Shown in pieces: positions 25,696-35,923 of a stretch of DNA of 64,000 nucleotides (positions are counted from its first letter, which is position 1; each line of letters starts with the position of its first letter). The stretch lies in assembly GCA_038745855.1 (NCBI GenBank), contig JBCDLC010000009.1, forward strand, positions 1-64,000, in the 5' to 3' direction. This stretch comes from UBA5336 sp038745855. Its GTDB lineage: Bacteria > Pseudomonadota > Alphaproteobacteria > Caulobacterales > Hyphomonadaceae. Below the pieces are notes generated by a model. It searched no databases. It had not been told where the DNA came from and worked only from the letters and a program-made list of their open reading frames with translations. A program made the position numbers and the translations under genes.

Positions 25696-27763
25696 GTGCG
25701 AGCTCCGTATCTTCGACTGACGGGGATGGATCTTCAGGCTGGGACGCGATGGGCGACGATGGCGCGGGCGGCGCTAAGCTCGCTGGGTCGATCCCTGCAT
25801 CGCGAACCAGGGCTTCATCGGTGGGGCGCATAACGGGCCGGCGGGCGTCGCGGGGACGGGTCACAACGGGCCCCGAGGCCTCGTCCAGCAGCATGGATTG
25901 CAACAAGCGCGCGTATTGGATGTTGTAGTGCTTGGCACTCGTGCCCAACTCATCGAACGGGACGAGATCGTGATGCCGTTTCCGGGCCAGGTCCTTAGGC
26001 CCCCGGCGGAAGCCGCAAAGATACCGCTCAGCACACCAGCGCGCGTGCTCAAGCCGCGCCAATTTTACCAGTGTACTGCAGTCTCCGGCCAGCACATCTC
26101 CCGGCGCAAGGCGAGGTAGACGATTGACGGACGGCGCCTGACCGTCGCTCCCCGTGAGCCAGGGCCCCAGATCAAATCCCGCCGCATGCAAGAGCGCGGG
26201 TACATATCCAGCAGCGGAACGGCTGGAATACCGGTTGACCTCAGCGAGGTTGCTCCAGTTCGTCGGCGGCGTGTCGCTGTAAAGGGCGTTGTGGGTCGCA
26301 TGGACCTTGAACGCGGCGAGGTCGGGCTCGTTATCAAGGACACGGGATGCGGCGACCACGTCACGCCAGCTCCCAAACTGGATGATCGGAAGCCGTGAGA
26401 CAACGGGTCCAGTCCGATCCTTGGGGATGCGGCCCGCGGCCATGCCATCGACTTGGGAATTACCCCCGCGGGCGCAGGCAAAGACCGGACACGCTATTTT
26501 TTGCTCAGGAATATCGCCGGACTCAGCCATGTCAGCGATAATGCGTTTTGCGTCTGCCGCAGCGGCCATGGAGTCGAGCCCAGCGCCCGTTGTGACATAG
26601 ATCGCCGCGGGCGGAGCAGCGGCAAGGCGGGCTGCAAACGCGCTTGCCCTCTCCTCAAGCGTATCGATGGTGCAGCCGAAGAACGCGCCGTCAAACACGT
26701 CTTGCCATGCAGGCACCCTTTGCTTGAAGCTTTCCCAAACTGCCGGGTCCGGGTCGAAGACCGTGATCCAGGGCAACCGATCTGGATCGGTCCTTTGAGT
26801 CTCGCAGAACTCGGCCAGAATGGCCTCGCCCATCGCGCCGAAACCGAGGATCAGGATGTGCTGGATTTCACCCTGCTGGAGGCGGAACACAGGTTCGACC
26901 GTCATGATCGCACGCGCAGCGGCTCGGCTCTCGCCGATAAACTCCACGACGCTGTCTAGCTCGTTTCCATCCATCGGCGTGTCTGGTGGCTGATGGAAAC
27001 TGTAATTGAGCTCATCCCGACGCTCGAACCAGGCGTCGTCGGCGGCAACAAAGATGTGCGGCCCTTCCTGCACCTTGAGACGTGCAGCTCCTCGTCCGCT
27101 GGCAGCGATGGCTTTCGACTGGAAGTCGCGGTCATCGAACACCTGGGCTGCCATGTCTGCGTTATCGGCGTTGTCACCGGTCGCGAAAACGAGGGCGCGC
27201 GCCTTGTGCGCCGCAGACCAAAGCAGCATCTCCGGCAAGCCGATGTCGCTATCAAGGGTCAGAATTCCGTCTGGAACCGTTTCCTTCCCGCCGGGCTCGA
27301 ACTGCACGACCTTGAGGCCGCGATCCGCAGCAACTTCAGCCACGTGGTCGGCGATATCGGTCTTGCCGATGACCACCACATGGTCGGCATTCCGCCATCG
27401 GGCGAAGTTCTTCAAAATAGCCTGGTACAACCACGTGATAGCGACCTTGGCGACCGTGGCGAGGAAGAATAGCGCTCCGAAAACGCGGGCAAACATGAGT
27501 GCGCCCCATCCTGGCGTGTCTCGCGTAATCCCGAGTTCGCCGAGGACTGTGGCCGTATAAAGGTCCGATGGCGTGACGACCGATAGTCCGAGATAAGCGG
27601 CCTCGCCCAATCCAAACGCAGGACGCACCTCCGTAGCGGGTACGGACAGCCAGCCGAACACAGCCGAGCCATAGGCGAGTGCGCCCAGGACGGCGATCAG
27701 CGGGATCGGGATATCGATTGTCCGCCGCCGCAATCTATCGCTCTGACCCCCAAAGCGCGTCAT
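25688..27763 (-). CDS. Two-helix membrane protein with two Rossmann (TrkA-N-like) domains and C-terminal RyR domain
   Basis: A 691-aa protein. Two membrane helices (about residues 18-41 and 84-116) flank a loop AAYLGLSVVTPSDLY that sits where the pore loop of a two-helix potassium channel would be, though no GYG filter is visible. Rossmann folds begin at HVVVIGKTDIADHV (about 128) and HILILGFGAMGEAIL (about 302), like TrkA-N/RCK domains. Near 570-622 an RyR-like domain reads LEHARWCAERYLCGFRRGP with LVPFDEL. The start is the ATG overlapping the protease stop by four bases. Likely a ligand-gated channel or membrane sensor, by inference. Confidence 0.8.
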   Translation of the reverse strand: MTRFGGQSDRLRRRTIDIPIPLIAVLGALAYGSAVFGWLSVPATEVRPAFGLGEAAYLGLSVVTPSDLYTATVLGELGITRDTPGWGALMFARVFGALFFLATVAKVAITWLYQAILKNFARWRNADHVVVIGKTDIADHVAEVAADRGLKVVQFEPGGKETVPDGILTLDSDIGLPEMLLWSAAHKARALVFATGDNADNADMAAQVFDDRDFQSKAIAASGRGAARLKVQEGPHIFVAADDAWFERRDELNYSFHQPPDTPMDGNELDSVVEFIGESRAAARAIMTVEPVFRLQQGEIQHILILGFGAMGEAILAEFCETQRTDPDRLPWITVFDPDPAVWESFKQRVPAWQDVFDGAFFGCTIDTLEERASAFAARLAAAPPAAIYVTTGAGLDSMAAAADAKRIIADMAESGDIPEQKIACPVFACARGGNSQVDGMAAGRIPKDRTGPVVSRLPIIQFGSWRDVVAASRVLDNEPDLAAFKVHATHNALYSDTPPTNWSNLAEVNRYSSRSAAGYVPALLHAAGFDLGPWLTGSDGQAPSVNRLPRLAPGDVLAGDCSTLVKLARLEHARWCAERYLCGFRRGPKDLARKRHHDLVPFDELGTSAKHYNIQYARLLQSMLLDEASGPVVTRPRDARRPVMRPTDEALVRDAGIDPASLAPPAPSSPIASQPEDPSPSVEDTELAHG

Positions 27764-28653
27764 GCCCCAGCCCCTCGGCCTGGCGACTGCCCGGCCAGGC
27801 TTTGGGCCAGGTCGTAGAGTGCAGGATCGATCCGGCGCGCCATGTTGCAGGGGCATTCGCCATGCACGTGGATACCGATTGCGCCAATTTGGCTATGGTC
27901 GGCCGGGTTCACCCAAATAACAGGGCCACCGCTTTGGCCGCCAAGGGTTTGGATCGCGTAACGCAAGGTGACCGGATCGCCGCCAGGCGCCAATTCCCGG
28001 TCGCCCGTGTGCATTCGTCCGCGCCGCAAGTGAATTCCGGCCCCCGCCGGAACGGGATAGCCGCCCACCAGCACGCTATCGCGCACGCCTGGCGCGACCA
28101 CAGCAAGGGGAAGAGGCCGCCCGATCGAGGCGATGAAATTCGGGTCCCGCACCCTCAGAAACGCATAGTCGAAAGGCCGATTGATCGGCTGGCCCTGGGC
28201 GAAGCGGGGCGAGAACAACACGTCAGCTTCGGAAATTTCGGTCCGCGCGCCCATCATTGGCTCGCCGAGCGCGTACCCTGCGAACACTTCGACCTTCATT
28301 GCGCGTTTCGAGCCCGGCGCCATGGCATGTTTGAAGACGTTATGCGCCGCGGTCACGATCAGACCCGGCGCCATCATCCAGCCTGACCCGGAAATGACCA
28401 TGGGATCATTGCCAAACCGGCGATAGTGGGCACGGATATAGACTACCGCCGACCAGGGCCATTTACGATAATTAACCACCTCGCGGATCTGTGCCTGGCC
28501 TGGACAAATAGCTTCCGGTGTCATCGCACTGGCCCGAGAGCCGAAATCGTCCTCGGTTTCCTTGGGATCGGCGGGCGTTGATAGCGCCATGTCCTCGCCA
28601 TCGCCCAGAAGGATGGGCGTTGTCGGTGGCGGTGTCAGCGGATCGAAGCCCAT
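27760..28653 (-). CDS. Trypsin-like serine protease (V8/glutamyl endopeptidase-like)
   Basis: A 297-aa protein with one chymotrypsin-fold protease domain (about residues 60-285). The triad is complete: His104 (VTAAHNVF), Asp162 (PFDYAFLRV) and Ser241 (GGQSGGPV), the arrangement of V8-like and Trypsin_2 enzymes. The N-terminal 50 residues are Pro/Asp-rich and do not look like a secretion signal. It lies 24 bp after the lipoprotein gene and overlaps the channel-like gene by ATGA, so it is embedded in the six-gene operon. With the dual-protease protein the operon encodes three protease active sites. Confidence 0.88.
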   Translation of the reverse strand: MGFDPLTPPPTTPILLGDGEDMALSTPADPKETEDDFGSRASAMTPEAICPGQAQIREVVNYRKWPWSAVVYIRAHYRRFGNDPMVISGSGWMMAPGLIVTAAHNVFKHAMAPGSKRAMKVEVFAGYALGEPMMGARTEISEADVLFSPRFAQGQPINRPFDYAFLRVRDPNFIASIGRPLPLAVVAPGVRDSVLVGGYPVPAGAGIHLRRGRMHTGDRELAPGGDPVTLRYAIQTLGGQSGGPVIWVNPADHSQIGAIGIHVHGECPCNMARRIDPALYDLAQSLAGQSPGRGAGA

Positions 28654-28677
28654 TCTGGGTTTACCCCCCGCGTCCAG

Positions 28678-30048
28678 TCAGCGTGGTATGATATCGGTGG
28701 CCGGCGGATCCGTAGTTTCGAACCCCCCCGGCGTCACGGAGAGATCATCAGGCACAGCCAGCCCCTCCAGCGCCCTGTCCGCACGTGCGGCGCTGCGATC
28801 TCGCTGGCGCCCTTCCCGGTTGAAGCGCGATGCATCCACCGCATCCAGGCGTTCCTCGAAGCGATTGTCGCTTTCTGCCAGCCGCGCCGCCAATTCAGCG
28901 TCGGTTTCGAGGACCCGCGCCTGGGTATCCGCTTCGGTTTCCACAAGACCGGCCCTGGCATTCAGCAGGTTGGCCTGGGCGTTCAGAAGGTTCACCTCCG
29001 CTGCGATCTCGTCGCTGTCGCGCCTGAACCCGGCGATCGTTGCCTCCGAAAGCGCCTCGACCACTTGCGCAGGAACGCTGGCGACGCCTGCAAGTTCGCT
29101 GTTTCGGTCAACGCCCACCGTGCTTGGCATGCCGTTCACCCAGGTGATCTGGGTGGTCTGGTCGGCGAAGACGCCGGCTGGTTGGCGAATGACAAGGGGT
29201 GGTTGATTGTTCGGCAGGTCGAGGATGTCATCCACGATATACCGATCCGCGACAGCCACCGTGATCCGATGGGGTGCGGTCGCGCGATAGCACAAGCCGC
29301 TGCTGCAGACATTGCGAAAGTCATCCGCATCAAGCAGCGGGACATTCATCTCCGGCGCGTCCCCCGGCAAGGGCACCTTGCCCGGATCATTCGACACGGT
29401 GATCTGGATTGTCCGGGGATCATCGGCGAGATCCTGGAGGAAGAAGCACTGCTCAATCAGTATCTCATCGGCGAAGATGCCGCCTGGAATGAGCAGTTCG
29501 CCTGTTTCATCGTCCACCTCGAACGCGCAGTCTTGGCGCACAAAGGCCTGGAACGCAGACGACAGGGCAACGTTGGCCCGGCGCACTGCATCCTGGTCGA
29601 GCGGGTCAAACACGACCTTGCCCACGAAGATGTCCCGTCGTCTCTGTCCGCCGCTTTCGAGGGCTGTAATCGACCGGGCGAAATTCTTTGCAATCTCTGC
29701 CCCTCGCGCAGTGGAGAGCGCCGAGGAATCCGAGTCGAGCAACCGGGAGCGCGGGTCCACCGTCACGGTAAGCTGGTTGTCTGCAGCAATGGCCCGATTG
29801 AGCTTGGCGACATAGGAGAAATCAGTGTCGCCGACGATTTGCTCGCTCAGCCTTGGAAACACGAAACCGTCCGGTGATTTGTAGAGTTCCAGGGTCACCA
29901 GGGTTTTGGGCAGATAGTATTGGACCCCAGTATTGGAGCGCCCTTCCAAGGACCGGTCCATCTGGCTTCCAAGGCTCGTGCAGCCCGCGGCCGCCAAGCA
30001 CAGGGTGCCTGCAGCCAGGAGGTCTCGCTGGCGGGTGTTCCGCACCAT
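28678..30048 (-). CDS. Predicted lipoprotein with helical C-terminal tail, unknown family
   Basis: A 456-aa protein with signal peptide and lipobox LAAAGC, so Cys23 should be lipidated in the envelope. I recognise no family. Residues 40-330 look beta-rich and mixed (YYLPKTLVTLELYKSPDGFVF start). Residues about 335-430 form a long charged helix (NLLNAQANLLNARAGLVETE and RLAESDNRFEERLDAVDASR segments), probably a coiled coil. It is the first gene of the operon, with AAGGGGAG just before the ATG and a promoter-like sequence about 35 bases further up. It could be the outer-membrane or periplasmic sensor or anchor of the system, which is inference. Confidence 0.8.
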   Translation of the reverse strand: MVRNTRQRDLLAAGTLCLAAAGCTSLGSQMDRSLEGRSNTGVQYYLPKTLVTLELYKSPDGFVFPRLSEQIVGDTDFSYVAKLNRAIAADNQLTVTVDPRSRLLDSDSSALSTARGAEIAKNFARSITALESGGQRRRDIFVGKVVFDPLDQDAVRRANVALSSAFQAFVRQDCAFEVDDETGELLIPGGIFADEILIEQCFFLQDLADDPRTIQITVSNDPGKVPLPGDAPEMNVPLLDADDFRNVCSSGLCYRATAPHRITVAVADRYIVDDILDLPNNQPPLVIRQPAGVFADQTTQITWVNGMPSTVGVDRNSELAGVASVPAQVVEALSEATIAGFRRDSDEIAAEVNLLNAQANLLNARAGLVETEADTQARVLETDAELAARLAESDNRFEERLDAVDASRFNREGRQRDRSAARADRALEGLAVPDDLSVTPGGFETTDPPATDIIPR

Positions 30049-30083
30049 ACTTCTCCCCTTCTACTCTACCCCCGTTAATCTTC

Positions 30084-30113
30084 TGTTAAGGCTCACGGGG
30101 CGGGGCCTGTCAA
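30084..30113 (-). promoter_or_regulatory. Candidate sigma-70 promoter for the lipoprotein-protease-channel-muramidase operon
   Basis: On the minus strand a perfect -35 box TTGACA (30108-30113) and a -10-like TTAACA (30084-30089) are 18 bp apart. The -10 lies about 35 bp before the lipoprotein start at 30048 and within the gap after egtD. This would allow the accessory block to be transcribed separately from egtB-egtD. It is a motif match only. Confidence 0.4.
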
Positions 30114-30127
30114 CGTGAGTGCCCCAG

Positions 30128-31075
30128 TCAGGCGAGGAGGGCCAAGCCAAAATACTGCCTTTCATCGAACCACGTCTGGTCGATCGTCCACCCGGCTTCA
30201 CCGACGATCCGCGCCAGGGTTTCGGGCGTGAATTTCCTGGACACGCTGGTCAGCAGCGTTTCGCCATCTGCAAAGTCGAAAGACTGGCCTGCGATGGACA
30301 CGCTCTGGTTGCGCACGCTGCGGATGGACATCTCAATCTGGCTCAGATCATCGTTCCACTCGGCCTGGTAGACGAAGCCATCAGGATCAAAATCAGCGCC
30401 CAGTTCCCGGTTCATACGCGTCAAGAGGTTCACGATGAACATCGCCGTGACACCGTCGGCATCGTCATAGGCCGGCACCAGAATGTCTGGCGACTTCCGT
30501 AGATCGAAACCGAGCAGGAACCGCGCATCAGGCCCGAGCGACTCCCGCGCCAACTGGAAAAATGACCGGATCTGCGCATCGCTAAGGTTGCCAATGGTCG
30601 AGCCGGGAAAGAATCCGCAACGCCGTCCGTTCGGCAGGCCGGAAAGGTCGAGGGGTTCAAGAAAGTTCCCAACCAACGGTACCACATGCAGATTGGGATA
30701 GTCAGCCGCCAAAGTGGCCGCCGCCATCTTCAAGAACTCCTCGGAAATATCTTGCGGCGCATAGGCCTCAGGCGCTTCAAGCGCGTCGAGCACCAAGCGG
30801 GTCTTGATTGCTGCGCCAGCGCCATACTCCACAACCACGGCGCCGGGACCAATGGCCGCCGCGATTTCCGGTGCGTAGGCTTTCAGGATCGCTGTTTCGG
30901 TGCGCGTCGGATAGTATTCATCGAGCTTCGTGATCTGTTCGAAAAGTTCCGAGCCGCGCTGGTCGTACAACCACTTCGAAGACAGGCTCTTCGGCGTTTT
31001 TGCCAGCCCTTCACGGGCTTCACGCAGGAAATCCGGATCGGGCCCTGCCTCGCTGCCATCACCATCCGCCATCAT
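30128..31075 (-). CDS. egtD: L-histidine N-alpha-methyltransferase EgtD
   Basis: SAM-dependent enzyme that trimethylates histidine to hercynine, the first step of ergothioneine synthesis. With the ATG that overlaps the egtB stop (ATGA) it is 315 aa, near the family norm of about 320. Family features: SLSSKWLYDQRGSELFEQIT near the N-terminus, YYPTRTE, and the SAM-binding VVEYGAGAAIKTRLVLDAL. The C-terminus has the expected FADGETLLTSVSRKFTPET. Together with egtB upstream this makes a minimal two-gene ergothioneine locus; egtA, egtC and egtE are not in the window. Confidence 0.93.
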   Translation of the reverse strand: MMADGDGSEAGPDPDFLREAREGLAKTPKSLSSKWLYDQRGSELFEQITKLDEYYPTRTETAILKAYAPEIAAAIGPGAVVVEYGAGAAIKTRLVLDALEAPEAYAPQDISEEFLKMAAATLAADYPNLHVVPLVGNFLEPLDLSGLPNGRRCGFFPGSTIGNLSDAQIRSFFQLARESLGPDARFLLGFDLRKSPDILVPAYDDADGVTAMFIVNLLTRMNRELGADFDPDGFVYQAEWNDDLSQIEMSIRSVRNQSVSIAGQSFDFADGETLLTSVSRKFTPETLARIVGEAGWTIDQTWFDERQYFGLALLA

Positions 31076-32367
31076 GCGTCCTCCGCTAGTCTGAGACCGG
31101 AGAACTGCCATCGCTTCTCCGGCTGAAAGAAGTTGCGGTAGGTGGCCCGAACATGGTGTGGCGGCGTTGCGCATGACCCCCCACGCGTGACCATCTGCCC
31201 GCTCATGAATTTTCCATTGTACTCACCAATGACACCGGGCAGTGGCGCATAGCCTGGGTAGGGGAGATAAGCGCTCGCCGTCCATTCCCAGACATCTCCG
31301 AAGAGCCCGAGCATGCCGCCAGACGCCCGGCTCTGCGGCTTTTCAATCTGCGGTGCAGGACGCAACCGCCCGCTTTCCAACTGGTTCCCTGACCGGGGAT
31401 CGTGGCGGGCCGCGGCAATCTCCCATTCAGCCTCCGTCGGCAGCCGCTTACCAGCCCACCGCGCGAAGGCATCGGCCTCGTAGTAGCTGACATGGCAGAC
31501 GGGGGCTGCCGGATCGACAGGCTGGAACCCGCGCAGGGTCATCGCCCACCATTTACCATCCCGCTGCTCCCAATAGAGCGGAGCGTTCCAGCCCTCCGCA
31601 CGCACCGTAGCAATCCCGTCGGACAACCAGAGTGCCGGTGTCTCGTAGCCGGCGTCCTCAATGAAATCGATCCAATCGCCATTCGTCACCGCTCGGTTGG
31701 CGATACGCACATCTCTTAGAAGCGTTTGGTGACGCGGGGCCTCATTGTCGAAACAAAAGGCCTCGCCTGTATGACCAATCTCGACAATTCCGCCAGAGAG
31801 GTGGCTCCAGCCTGACGCTTCATGCGATGCAGGGACAACCGGAAGCGGGCTCGGCGCCCGGAATGCCGGTTTCAGTGGGTTCTGCGCAAACAGGTGCAGG
31901 ATATCGGTGAGGAACAACTCCTGGTGCTGTTGCTCATGGTGCAGGCCCAGCACGAGCAGCTCCGCGAACGCCGCATCCCCTCCCCGCGCCGCGATCAGCG
32001 TTTCCATCGCCGCGTTCACATGGGCCCTGTAGTCGAGCACCTCATCAAGGGACGGCCGCGTTATAAGCCCGCGCCGCGGCCGGGCATGGCGTTCGCCCGC
32101 GCCTTCGTAATACGAGTTGAAAAGGAACGCATACCGGTCATCGAAAGGCCTGTAGGCCGGATCCAACGCCTTCAGCAAAAATGTCTCAAAGAACCAGGTC
32201 GTGTGCGCCAGGTGCCATTTCGCCGGGCTTGTATCCTCCATGGATTGGACCGTTGCGTCAGCATCTGAAAGCCCGTCGGCCAACGCTTCGGTCTGGCGCC
32301 TGACGGCTTGGAAACGTGCCGAAAGCGGCGTGCCGGCAGCCGGTGTGATCGCCGTGGTGTGGTCCAT
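31072..32367 (-). CDS. egtB: Ergothioneine sulfoxide synthase EgtB
   Basis: Non-haem iron enzyme that joins hercynine to cysteine or gamma-glutamylcysteine with oxygen. It is 431 aa. The N-terminal DinB_2-like domain has the iron ligands visible as HLAHTTWFFETF and later LHHEQQHQELFLTDILH (the H-x3-H-x-E type motif). The C-terminal part is an FGE-sulfatase/formylglycine-generating-enzyme fold, with PTEAEWEIAAARHDP and GLFGDVWEWTASAYLPYPG. An AGGGGAACG site precedes the ATG. It is followed by egtD with a four-base overlap. Divergent from the rnd-like gene. Confidence 0.95.
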   Translation of the reverse strand: MDHTTAITPAAGTPLSARFQAVRRQTEALADGLSDADATVQSMEDTSPAKWHLAHTTWFFETFLLKALDPAYRPFDDRYAFLFNSYYEGAGERHARPRRGLITRPSLDEVLDYRAHVNAAMETLIAARGGDAAFAELLVLGLHHEQQHQELFLTDILHLFAQNPLKPAFRAPSPLPVVPASHEASGWSHLSGGIVEIGHTGEAFCFDNEAPRHQTLLRDVRIANRAVTNGDWIDFIEDAGYETPALWLSDGIATVRAEGWNAPLYWEQRDGKWWAMTLRGFQPVDPAAPVCHVSYYEADAFARWAGKRLPTEAEWEIAAARHDPRSGNQLESGRLRPAPQIEKPQSRASGGMLGLFGDVWEWTASAYLPYPGYAPLPGVIGEYNGKFMSGQMVTRGGSCATPPHHVRATYRNFFQPEKRWQFSGLRLAEDA

Positions 32368-32511
32368 GGTGCGTTCCCCTGCTACGCGTGCTTAGCCTGT
32401 TAAATTCTTGTTTACCAGTCTGTTCGATCGCCCTTACCGAAGCGTCACAAGCGCGCTATGGGCTGGTCTTTCAGCACGCTTCCAAGCGTTTCCTCAAAAA
32501 CGAGCGGTAAT

Positions 32512-33126
32512 ATGGCGAAGATCCATCTCCACAGGGGCGACCTGCCCGATGACCTCGATCTCGGCGCAATCATAGCGGTCGATACGGAAGCCATGGGCCT
32601 CAGCCCCGGACGCGACGCCCTGTGCGTCGTTCAGCTTTCTTCTGGGGATGGGGAAGCGCATCTCGTCCAGCTGACGCGTGACTACGCATGCCCCAATCTC
32701 AAGGCCATCCTGGCCGACGATAAGCGGCTGAAACTCTTTCACTATGCCCGATTTGATGTGGGCATGATGATGTTCTGGCTCGGGATCACCTGCGCGCCGG
32801 TCTGGTGCACCAAGATCGCGTCCCGGCTGGCCCGCACCTACACCGACCAACACAGCCTCAAGCACCTGGCCAAGGAAATCGCGGGCATCGACATGTCCAA
32901 GGCCCAGCAAAGCTCCGATTGGGGCGCGGCCGAGCTGTCCGCTGCCCAACTGGAATACGCCGCTTCAGACGTGCTTTACCTACACGAAATCAAGGAAGGG
33001 CTGCAACAGATGCTGATCCGCGAAGGCCGGCTCGAAATCGCCGAGAACTGTTTCAACTTTCTCCCAACCCGTGCCGCCCTCGACCTCCAAGGCTGGCCCG
33101 ACACCGACATCTTCGCGCACAGCTAG
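32512..33126 (+). CDS. rnd: RNase D-like 3'-5' exonuclease (DEDDy)
   Basis: A 204-aa exonuclease-only protein, as is usual for the short alphaproteobacterial RNase D-like proteins that lack HRDC domains. The ATG giving MAKIHLHRGDLP is chosen over an upstream one because the 18 extra residues have no homology features. Exo motifs: AVDTEAMGL (Asp, Glu), LFHYARFDVGMMMF (Asp) and the C-terminal LEYAASDVLYL (Tyr and Asp, hence DEDDy). It should process or degrade structured RNA 3' ends. It converges on a hypothetical gene, with only 5 bp between the two stops. Confidence 0.92.
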   Translation: MAKIHLHRGDLPDDLDLGAIIAVDTEAMGLSPGRDALCVVQLSSGDGEAHLVQLTRDYACPNLKAILADDKRLKLFHYARFDVGMMMFWLGITCAPVWCTKIASRLARTYTDQHSLKHLAKEIAGIDMSKAQQSSDWGAAELSAAQLEYAASDVLYLHEIKEGLQQMLIREGRLEIAENCFNFLPTRAALDLQGWPDTDIFAHS

Positions 33127-33131
33127 TGCCC

Positions 33132-33572
33132 TCACGGCGCCCGCCGCACGATAAATCGAATAATAGACTTTGCCGGCTCAGAAAGCCTCAGGCTATCCGC
33201 CAACGCGAGCAGATCATCGGCGTAGCCAGTGATAAAGGGCGTAACATTGTATGCGGCGTTCCCAACCACGCCAGCGGTTGCGAGCATTAACCCCTCCCGA
33301 AGGACCGCAAGCATAAAATTTCTGGCACCGCCCTCAGCAATCTGACGACCGCGATTTGCATCCAAGCTGTCATCGCCTTCCAGGTCGCTAAGATCGTCGC
33401 GGATCTCCGCCAGACGCTTGTGCGTTGCGAGGGTGGCAATCTCCAGATGATTATTCAGACCTTCGACGACGTGCGTGAGCTTCTCAACGATCTCATCGGT
33501 TTGGGATCCGGTTTCACTTGGTCGCTGCTGACGGCTTTCAATCTCCTGGCACGTGGGATCGGTTGCCGTCAT
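33132..33572 (-). CDS. Hypothetical protein
   Basis: A 146-aa protein of no family I recognise. The N-terminal half is polar with a helix-like stretch (EIVEKLTHVVEGLNNHLEIATL) that may coil. The middle has a hydrophobic segment (ARNFMLAVLREGLMLATAGVVGNAAYNV) that could be a buried helix rather than a clear membrane span. It lies downstream of a possible small ORF at 33616-33861 and may share its transcript. Codon use looks coding in this frame, but confidence is moderate only. Confidence 0.55.
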   Translation of the reverse strand: MTATDPTCQEIESRQQRPSETGSQTDEIVEKLTHVVEGLNNHLEIATLATHKRLAEIRDDLSDLEGDDSLDANRGRQIAEGGARNFMLAVLREGLMLATAGVVGNAAYNVTPFITGYADDLLALADSLRLSEPAKSIIRFIVRRAP

Positions 33573-33615
33573 GGCGAGATGGAGGGCGACAAACTTTTCT
33601 AGGAGATCGCGCCCT

Positions 33616-33861
33616 TCAGGCGGGAGAAGCGCTACACCCTGGGGTCGGTTTGGGCGGCGGCCGTGGCGGCGAGTACGGCGCCGTAGATGGCGCGAGGCAC
33701 ATACTCAGTAAGAAGCGTAAGCCTGAAAATGGCGACCGTAAGTTCGGGAGATACGCTTTCGTGGCCCAGGAGAGGATTGCCATGGCTGTCGACCAAGCTG
33801 GTGGTTTGTCTTTCAGGAAGATTTCCAGCGCCTCTGGCGCGTCTATCTTCAGATCCGCCAT
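33616..33861 (-). CDS. Possible small ORF, perhaps disrupted by a frameshift
   Basis: An 81-aa reading starting MADLKIDAPEALEIFLKDKP looks protein-like for its first 40 residues and then becomes Pro/Ser-rich and unconvincing. A different frame over the second half gives a hydrophobic, plausible stretch (LTVAIFRLTLLTEYVPRAI, then YGAVLAATAAAQTDP) ending at 33632. One explanation is a single gene with a frameshift near 33755; another is that only one frame is real. It lies between rpoD and the gene ending at 33132, with a GAGGCGGGGG stretch before the ATG. Function unknown. Confidence 0.35.
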   Translation of the reverse strand: MADLKIDAPEALEIFLKDKPPAWSTAMAILSWATKAYLPNLRSPFSGLRFLLSMCLAPSTAPYSPPRPPPKPTPGCSASPA

Positions 33862-33909
33862 CGCGTGTGACCCCCGCCTCGCGGTTCAGTGCCTCTCGAG
33901 CGCAATGGG

Positions 33910-35853
<1,944 letters not shown>

Positions 35854-35923
35854 TCGTATACCTCGCATCGAAGGGCGCCCCAGCGCAGGACCACCACTTC
35901 GGTATGTTCTTCAAGGCCAAAGC

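Noticed and set aside
20303..30048. Interpretation of the operon as a prophage lysis cassette because of the GH108 domain
   Set aside because: No holin, capsid, tail, integrase or repressor genes surround it, and the GH108 protein is far larger than phage endolysins and lies among proteases and RyR proteins.
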